The translations under genes were made by a program, and so were the position numbers. 12,066 bases of DNA from Cephalothrix spiralis (lineage: Eukaryota; Nemertea; Palaeonemertea; Archinemertea; Cephalotrichidae), in assembly GCA_032353305.1 (NCBI GenBank), contig JAUCNG010327734.1, positions 1 through 12,066 on the forward strand, written 5' to 3'. This document shows, piece by piece, positions 1 through 9,100 of the stretch. Under the pieces are notes generated by a model. The model did no database searches. It was not told where the DNA came from and was given only the letters and a program-made list of their open reading frames with translations. Position 1 is the first letter of the stretch, and the number at the start of each line of letters is the position of its first letter.

Positions 1-133
1 TTTTCATGAAATTTGCTGCGAATTCTTCTCCTTTCTTAATGCTGAGCTTTAATTCGGCCATTGCGGCATCAACGAGATTAACTTCATTTTCCGTAACTTT
101 TCCCATACCAAGATTCTTTTCAACTCCATTTTT
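1..133 (-). CDS. MDH2: MDH2 last visible exon, runs off the window edge
   Basis: Begins after acceptor TTTTTCAG and encodes 44 residues: [19 protein letters not shown], then a C-terminal helix ending [14 protein letters not shown]. One further base (A) belongs to the next codon, so that codon is not a stop. Vertebrate MDH2 ends about here (KKGEDFVKTLK), so only a few codons are expected beyond the edge. Confidence 0.95.
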
Positions 134-3100
134 CTGAAAAAATATTGAATTAAAATAACTATTAGTACACAATCAGATTAAAAGAATTCCCAATTTTTCC
201 GCATTAAATACCACCGAAAATACCCCCTATTTAACGACAGGTACTGAGGGGGTACTCCTCCCTCAGTTTAAGGGCAATGTTTAACGGTTCACCCAGCGCC
301 CTTTTAAGTTGAATGAAAGAACACATTTTTGCCAAAACATAGCTGCACGAGGGCCTACTCTGAACCTAAGAGCGAAGGAGAAAAAAGTCGCCCTCACAGT
401 TTCCGATACATACGGATCCGCACTCCAGTTTTATGGTTGCGCATGCGCAAATAACTAAAATAAGGACGGATTCTGCTTAACTTCGGGTATGTTTCTATCT
501 ATCCACAATACATTTAGATGGTCTAAAACCAATCGTAATCGAGTTATTCAAGAGTCAATTTTTTTTAGTGATATGAAACGTGTAGGCAAAAATCAGATGT
601 GTTCTTTCATAAACCGTTCATGAAGAACAAAACAAGTCTCACTCATGAGTCATAATTGGACATGGCCTACCCTGAAATACAGGATTTTTCCTGATAAATT
701 TAGCGTGATCTTATTCGCTCTTTGTTCTGCGCTCTGTCTTGCCATTAAACCAGGGAATACCTGATAAAAGAGCGCTGTGTACCCGGGAATTCCACCGATT
801 TATAGCACTCTGTAGACTAAAAGTTCTTTCTTTATCTGAATGAACTGTTATCATACCAAATTACCTCTGGTGACAGTCGGTATTTGTTTCTTCAAAAACC
901 AATATGTTCAATCAACGGACTCAACCGGTGTAGTGCCTGACCATAATTTCTAAGAAGGCAAAAAGTTCAATATTATGTTGAATACTTACGCTTAACAATA
1001 AAGGTGTTGAGAAATATGCTGCTTCTGTTTCATTTGATTTTACGTATGAGCATTCGACGACACCTTCCTTTCCGTTGAGAGCTTCGAGAAGTGAGAAGGT
1101 AAATCGTGCTCCAGCATAAGCCATTGATAGTGTTGCTGATCCCTGAAATAGTAATGAAATGGAGAATTAAAAACAGTAAACAAATAAATCGTAATCGTGG
1201 TCACATGACTCACTCCATAAACTTGTTGTGTACCACTAATACCAGAAGCACGTCATTGGAATCGTAATTTCTCAGTTTCAAAGTATCTGAAATTTGGGTT
1301 CTGATGATATTCGAAATCAATAACCACGGGATTCCGTGTGACGTCATCACTAAAAATGAGTTTTAGCTGATTTCAATCGCCAACCTAAAATGCGCGCACC
1401 AGCGACACTATCTTAATTTATGAACATCGTCCACTGCCAAAAAATGATGATTAGTGGTACGTCCCCAAGTTGAGAAAAATGTAATATTGTTTTATTTTCA
1501 TTTTTCTTATTTCTGTTCGACAGATGCCCTTTTACGCACTACATGTACATCAAAGGAATATTATAGAAATTGATCAATGAATAAAATAGATAAGAACATT
1601 GAAATTCAAAATAATAATGGAATACAAAGTTGTACAGTTTCTTTAAAGATAACATTTTTTTTTATCATTTTTTGGAAATTCTCACCGGCGGATCCGTAAA
1701 CCTACCCTAATAAATGAGGGGCTGTATTTGCGGAATCTGGCGCGCGGTTCAGCAAATACTAGTTATGGGGAGATCGTCGGATTAAAACCAAACCCTTTAT
1801 AAATAAAGGTTATGGGGAGATCGTCGGATTAAAACCAAACCCTTTATACATCAAGGTACCGTAAACCAAGCAATTAAAAAATGCCTAAGGTTCATTTCTG
1901 AACTTGATATTATTGACAAATTTAAGTGATTTTTATGACTTATCGATTTTCCTCATAAAACACAAAACAAAGCAAGACTTACAGCTCCTGCCTTAGCTTC
2001 TACGACTTCAGTTCCGGCATTTTGAATTCTAACAGTCATTTTTTCTCGTTCAGTTTTTGGGAAAGATACTGGAGGTGTACATTGAGAGATTAATGGGATG
2101 ATTGTAGCTCCTGCATGTCCACCAACAACTGGTACATTAACTTTGGCTACATCAAGACCCTGTAATAAAAATGAATGTATATTTGGTTGCAGTAACATAC
2201 AAACAGTAAAGGTTACACAAAGGAATACAGGATGCAAAAAAGTTTAATTCAGTGCAAAATATCCAAACTCTTATAACACGTTACGCTTGCAATGTTAGTT
2301 CTTTTTTAATGACATCCTTTTCGAAAAATATCTCGCCGGCCCTGAAAAATTAGCATATTTTTTTGTTAAACCAATTTTAGGTCCACTGGCCCCTCTGCAT
2401 TTCTAGCCCAATAATTTTGAGGACTCCCTTTTCAGGATGGCCACTTTTTTTTACAAATTCAAAATTCCCTGACTTTTCCCTGACCACTTCAAAACTTTTC
2501 CCTGAATGGCCAAAAAATGAGATTAGTTTTAGGATTGAGATTTCTTTTCATATTGATCGGGAAAAAAGTCGTCAGCTGGGTAAAATATCAAGTTTAAATT
2601 TTTATGTCTGAGGCCTATTTGTACACAACTAGAAATAAAATTTTAAAATTAAGAAACTCTATAGAAAAATGTCACCGTATCATAAAGTATTTAATATCTG
2701 TGGAGAGAAAACATTCTGAATTTTTAGAATCCGACGGAAATTCTTAGGTTTCTTTTTAATTTTAAGAGACACCATATAAGAAAGAAAAAGCTCGTACAGT
2801 CGAAATCCCTCGGAAGTACACACCTACCTCTATAAATGCCCATCCTCGGGATATGCACGTCGATCTCTGGAACGGTGCATCTCCCGCGTACTAAAAACTC
2901 ACGAACTGCCTAAATTTGCAAAACCCCGCGATTCACAATTCGTGGAACGAAATACACTAAAAAACTCGTGAAATGACCATTTTGTTGTTTAAACATATAT
3001 TTTGAATAAATTTTTTAATCATTTTCTATGAAATATTTGTGTTTTGCATTTTAAAATGATAGTTGTTGACAATAAATTACCTTGACCAGACGAATTCGGT

Positions 3101-6100
3101 ATTACTGATCATTTAACAATGATGATAATCACACATTATTACATCAATTACCAATCATTAAAACCTATTGAAACAGGTATAATTAGGATTTACAACCCTT
3201 TTTTCACGTTATTTATTGTTTAAATTTTCTATCTTGGAACGGAATGATGTGCACTTATAGGGATTTGACTGTAGTCTGTATATCGTTTCATCATCATTTT
3301 TAGACCCAATTCAGATTTATCGATCCTTTGATCGAGTAGCCTACATATGCGGCTGATAGTTGGAATTTGGAAATGAAATAGGCGAAATCACATCTTGTTT
3401 ATGGTATGCCATTTTGTTTTTATTGTAAGCCTATATTTCATGTTTCGCTGACCGACATTAAAATACTTATATGAGCATATATATATACCTTCACAACACT
3501 GTAAACGATCATTAACGAATTTACTCTACAAAATGAAGAAATGAAGACTTCAAGAAATATTTCAATTGACTTATTTATTCTTTTATTATTTTCAAATGCA
3601 TCAACCTCTATATTGGTAACCTTTATATTGGACTCGTCCATTAAAGCATATTTGTGTAGTTCTACAATAAGCCGTGGATCCACAACATGCGTAATATTTA
3701 CAAGGCTTATTTTGGATTAGTCCAGAGCAGCACGCCTGTGTACTTGGGTAATAAATATGTCCATAACATCTACTGCTACGCATAACTGAAATAGGAAGGT
3801 AATTGGTTAACGGCATCATAATATTATACATATTGAACGATTAACAATGTGCTTTAGCCAATGTGCTTTAGCGAAATATCGCACGATGAATTTGAACGAA
3901 GGTCAATGGTAAGTGATATCAAACGAGGACGAAGTCCGAGTATGATACCAATCACCATTGACCTTTGGTCGAATTTCCCTAAAGTGCGCATGCGTAACTA
4001 GGTGATCATAGTTAACTTCAACCAACTCGCCCGGTTTGATAATAGATGGCATAGACAGTTCCGCTTCCGGGTTTTGTCACAACTCAACTAACTACAGAGC
4101 ACAATAAATACGAATAGTTACTAGAGTTGGTGACAATAAATTCACATCGATAAGGGAAACTATTATCAACTTCGTTAATCAAAAAAACTAACTACAGATA
4201 ACTACAAGTTGTTTTTTGACCATCGTAGTTGTTTTAGGCAAAACTCTCAATTCCTACTAATACGTCATCAACTATCACTATAGTAGGCTCGGGCTTTTTA
4301 ACCAGAAATGTTAAATCTTTGACTTTTCCCAGAATTTTTAATAAATTTCTGCGGTGTAACAGAACTTTCAGAAAAAATAATTTTAATTTATTTTTTCGAC
4401 CTGTACTAAAAAGTCAAAGATTTAACAGGGTGTCTTTTTAACTTCCGTAGTTAGTTGTAGTTGTGACAATAAAACCGCCTGATATAAATTTTTCGCGTAG
4501 CGATACACATTCAAAGATGACCTCATGTTTCTAATGTTAACACGGCCGATATAATCTCGTATCCGCGCAGTAAAATGTAAACATGAACTTCTAAATGAAA
4601 ACAAACCATGGAACAGCCATGTAAGTCGGTTAATAAATAGAAGAATTTAACCTGCAATCAGCATATAAAATCTTAAGAAAGGAAATGGTACTCTTACCGT
4701 AATAGTGATGATGATGGTGATGGTGATGGAAAACTGGAAAAGGTTAAATGATAAATGTTAAGTGAAATCTCTTACGGAATTGAACTACATGTACACAATT
4801 TATACTAATGAATATATCATTGAAAATGCAGCGTATTCAAAATTGGAAGTTTTTCTGTGTATCAAGTATGAGTTTTAAATGTGAATTTGTACACGGGGAT
4901 ACAAAATATGCGAATTCTGGGAATTCAAAAATACCAATATATTTTTCTCTCTCTATCTCTTGCAGCAAACGCAAATCAGATAAATGCTTATAAACTTTTA
5001 ACATTTTTTAACGATTTTACGAATCTTGAATTGGATACTTGCCTACTTAGTATCTTGATCTGGGGATAAATTTCACTTTTAGTAAAGAATTAGTTCATTG
5101 ACTGTATAGTGAAAGTTAGAAGCATCTCTTATATGCGTTTGCTATCAAATATGCCAAAACAAAAAAAAACAATCTTGTGAGACGCCGCTCTTATTTGCTT
5201 AATTTTGATACCTCTAATTGGGCTTTAAGGTAATGAACCTTGGATGTAAATAGGAGTTTTTGACGTCAGGGAATCGAATGACGCACATAGTTTTATGATT
5301 AGGCGATGGCAAATATGAGAATAGGAAATATGGTATCATGCAGGTGCTGCCATCTTTAGGTGCCAAGTCCAGAGATGTTTATAGCGCCAAATGATTTAGA
5401 ATAATGTATATTTTCAAAAAATGTACAATGCTGACATTTTAGAAAAATGCAAAATAACTACGCCTCTATAGTTCTTCCCGCCCTTTTAGGGCCTTCCTTA
5501 AAATGTCATTAATATATTAATAAAAACAAAACTTACACCATGATTCCGCCGGCGTTGCTATACAAATTACCATAAATATAACACAAATGGTTTGAAACTT
5601 CATCTTTGTAGACTGAAAAGAGAAAAAATTAGGTATGTTAATCCTTAGTATTTATCCATTAAATATTATTCTAATAAAAGTTATCCAGAATACAAGTCCA
5701 AATCAAGGCATCATAAGAGGCTATTAACATATGCTTTTGTTTTATTTCTTTAACAACATATCACTATTAGCAGACTAAAGTTTTGATATTTAGATATGTT
5801 GTCTCATTCTCCTCGCAGAGCTGTTGGATTTTTGTTTAGCTACAAAATCAGACAGAGATATCTACGAGATCGGCATTAGGGACAAGATGATGTTGTCTCA
5901 CAACCAGATATAAAGAAGTGGTCTGAGGCCAACTGTCTTTCCTTCACCTGGCTAGTCAGCTGCGGGGTTATACGCGGTGGCATTACCAATTCGAGTGAGT
6001 ACTAATTTGTCAGACGTTGTCTTCGTTGTTAGTTTAGATTAAATGAAGGCGTATAAGTTGTAACAATGTGAATAGTGGGTCATTTACTCGCCTAATCGCG

Positions 6101-9100
6101 GAATCTCTATTATACATTGTATAACAGGCAAGTTATTTGCACTATTTTATAAATAGAATCGAAATAAATGTTTAAATAAATGTACTTGAAAAAGGAGTGA
6201 AAAAGAGCACAACTTACCTTTAATCTTTCTACTGGATCCGTTCGACAAAACAGGTAGCATGTAAGTGCCACTTCTTCACCAAAAAAGCCTGAATTTATAC
6301 ATATGTTACAGCCTGAGCCCCGGGCCTGAGCAGGAAATTTAGTATCACGATTTACAATGCCATTACTCATACGTTATATAAGAATTATCACGTTTTGAGG
6401 AAGATGATTAAAAGAAGAAAAATTCATCGCAGTAGTATCATATTTTATATTCGGATAATTTATTATACAGGAACATAAGGAAATTAAAACTCAAATTCAA
6501 AAATCGGGCATGCCGCGGCACTGAATTTTGAAATCAATACAATTGTGGGAATTTATAGGCTTGCCGCACAAGTTTGAATAATTAAAGGAGGGAAAAAATT
6601 TCGTTTCTTTATTCAAAGTTAAAACTTTAAATTCATAGCAAGGGCAACAAATCATGATTCCTTATCAAAATCGCCTTCTCATTCATCAAGATTTTTGAAG
6701 GGAAGAAATCAAAATGTTGACTTCGTTAAGACTTCCGAAAATCAGATGGAGGAAATAGTATAAAATATATGACATAGACTGAAAGTTTGTTACCAAATTC
6801 AATATCTTATTTGTTTAAATTCACTATAGTTTTCATTTTTTTAAATTATTACTTCATTTGTCATTTAATGTAGAAACTAATATAGAAAAATATTGATGTT
6901 GGCAACATACTTTCAGTGTATGTCGCATATAAATACTATTTCCCCTAGTATCAAATTTCCACAAATTGTATTTTGATGTCGTATGATCATCTTATATAAT
7001 AGGGTCCATTCGCCCATACGAGAGTAATTTTTCAAGAATTCAGGGAGTACGACTTATACCAGGATTTTACATACTTTTTACAGGATATTTTCTGTTTTTC
7101 ACGAAGATTTCCTGAGATTCCAAGAACTCCAGGGACTAAGAATTAGATTTTTGGTTTACCAATTACCAATGAATCCATGACGCTGAGGCGTATTAATACT
7201 GTATAAAATATTCAGATTAGGGAAGTAACATAAGTGTTAAAATTAGATTTTTCGAAAATTTGTTGCAGAAGGTATTCATAGTTAAAGTTTCATTTGGGTA
7301 CATAAAGATTTATTTACGATACAATTTTTTCTTTCTCCACATATTCATTTCTAAAGGTTAGGTATCAGAGAGTGTTTTGTATGATACAAGGATATACCTG
7401 TAATTTACCAGAATCAGCGCATGCACAAGCCAAATTCAATTGAAGATATGATGGAACCCGGTTTCCACTTGGAATTCTTCACATAATAGAGTATGGGATA
7501 TTTTGCACTGAATTAAAGACAATCCTTTACATGCAATGGATCATCATAGATTAAAGATATTTTCTAGCTAATAATGGATAATACAAAAAAAATAAATGTA
7601 TCTGTATTCACAAACCAATTTTTTGTATGTTCTTTTGTAATTCTTCAAACATCTTTTTAAAACTAATCACGAAAATGTACTTACCTTGGCTTCAGCGATG
7701 AATGCATTGGCTCGAACAACATCTAATGTTGTGACTCCAAAAATTCTAGCTGGATCATAAACACCTCTGGCCTTGAATATTTCACTACAAATAGGTACAG
7801 TTGAGTTAACCTGAAAATTTATTTTAAAATTATGAATACAGTTTTTCAAGGAACACTTTCCAACAAAAAAAGACAAGCAGTGGGATCTACCAAATACACG
7901 ATATAAGATAAATTCTTACTTATTTTGCTAATTTTTTACACCTTTAGTAGAAAAAGCAGGGAGAATATAGTAAATGCGTAAGCAGTTGATTGAATCTTGC
8001 AGACTTGATGATCTTTGCGAATAAAGATTTTAATTCCAAGAACTTATTGTGAGGGCGTCAGATGAGTGGCTCAAATAGACACAGACGGTCCGCTTTATGG
8101 GCATTTACCCTTAGGCCTGTAGACCTATCCCGCACTCTCATCTATTTTCTAAATACCAATAAGCAATGGGCTTTACCCCGAAAGGAGGGACAGCGTCCCA
8201 CTTCACGTATTTAACTTGACTGAGCCACCCAGGAGACAGTGTACGTTGAAGAATTTGCCCAAGATTCCTCCCGATGGAAAGTAGTGTCGAACCTGGCGAA
8301 CATGGGTCTTGAACCCGGGACATCCGGATTCAATGACAGACTCTCTACATCTTTGCCACCGAGGCGCACACTGTTAACCTGCCGAAATTCCTGATGTCCG
8401 ACTCTATTGCCTTTTTTGGTGCATAAAACTATTCTTAACAGCTCTAATGGAATTTTATTATGGTCTCTAAAAATTGCATTTTTCATCAACTATAGAAAAT
8501 TTTACTTACTGGATTGGAAATTATACAAATCATAGCTTTTGGACAATATTGAGCGACAGCTTCTGATAGAGCTGCAACAATGCCGGCATTTGTATTAAAA
8601 AGATCGTCTCTTGTCATACCTAGAATAAAGCATAATCATTAATTTTATAAAATCAACTTAACAATTTTCAGGATTCTATTTTATATCGACCAATTCTGTC
8701 CTATTATCACTATTCAGTTGATGGAGAAGGATTTCAAAAATGTGCAATTCAATTACCCAACTCTCATTTTATTAAGGCAGAAAAGAACAGAATTCGGTCC
8801 GTGGGTAACTTAGACAAATTATATGGGCTATTTTTATATTTCACCATTTCACCATAGCCATCCTTAGATTTATTCTTACTCAATGAAAATTATAACGAAT
8901 ACCGGTAGTCGAACTGGCTTCTTTCGCACTTCTGTTTACCTATTAATCGGATACTCGAGTGCGCATGTGCAAAGGTAAATCAGGATGAATAAACACACAT
9001 GTTTCTGCGTACTCATATAGTGAGGACAGTTTGTTGCCTATCTATATAACAGCCTATAACGAAAGAAATTTGTGCTATCACAAAAAGTTCATCGTACAGT

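Larger units (their letters stand above)
134..989 (-). other. MDH2: MDH2 intron, 856 bp
   Basis: Donor GTAAGT, acceptor TTTTTCAG. Contains a perfect 8-bp hairpin (243-250 with 260-267), the inverted-repeat element at 313-610 and the 14-bp palindrome at 437-450. From 661 to 800 there is a stretch with CCTGA/AGGA motifs (ACCCTGAAATACAGG, CAGGGAATACCTGATA) like the blocks near 2470 and 7040. Nothing coding is seen. Confidence 0.85.
2160..7684 (-). other. MDH2: MDH2 intron, 5525 bp, host of the nested gene
   Basis: Donor AAG|GTAAGT at 7684, acceptor TTACAG at 2160. It carries the galaxin-like gene, its possible leader exon, and several transposon remnants in the 2400-4480 part. The stretches 4734-5536, 5613-6217 and 6382-7684 have no recognisable gene. 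Within them, 5805-6010 is GC-richer and unclassified, and 7035-7135 has CAGGGA/CAGGA motifs like the block near 2470. Confidence 0.9.

Noticed and set aside
4422-4604. 60-codon minus-strand frame
   Set aside because: Overlaps the inverted-repeat element and has no recognisable domain or splice support.
4940-4967. Excellent plus-strand 3' splice site (TTTTCTCTCTCTATCTCTTGCAG)
   Set aside because: No coding frame or matching donor on the plus strand nearby; it lies in the intron of the nested minus-strand gene.
4808-5069. Two overlapping plus-strand frames of about 60 codons
   Set aside because: Low-complexity composition, no motifs, intronic position; expected by chance.
5805-6010. GC-richer block with CAGAG...GTGAGTAC ends, resembling a plus-strand exon or an old SINE
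   Set aside because: Stops in all frames and only degenerate A/B-box matches; left unclassified.
8300-8375. A true tRNA gene on the minus strand
   Set aside because: A and B boxes are present, but no acceptor stem pairing or proper anticodon arm; best explained as a SINE head.
8138-8489. 61- and 92-codon minus-strand frames
   Set aside because: They run through the tRNA-derived SINE and across the neighbouring intron; no protein similarity or splice logic.
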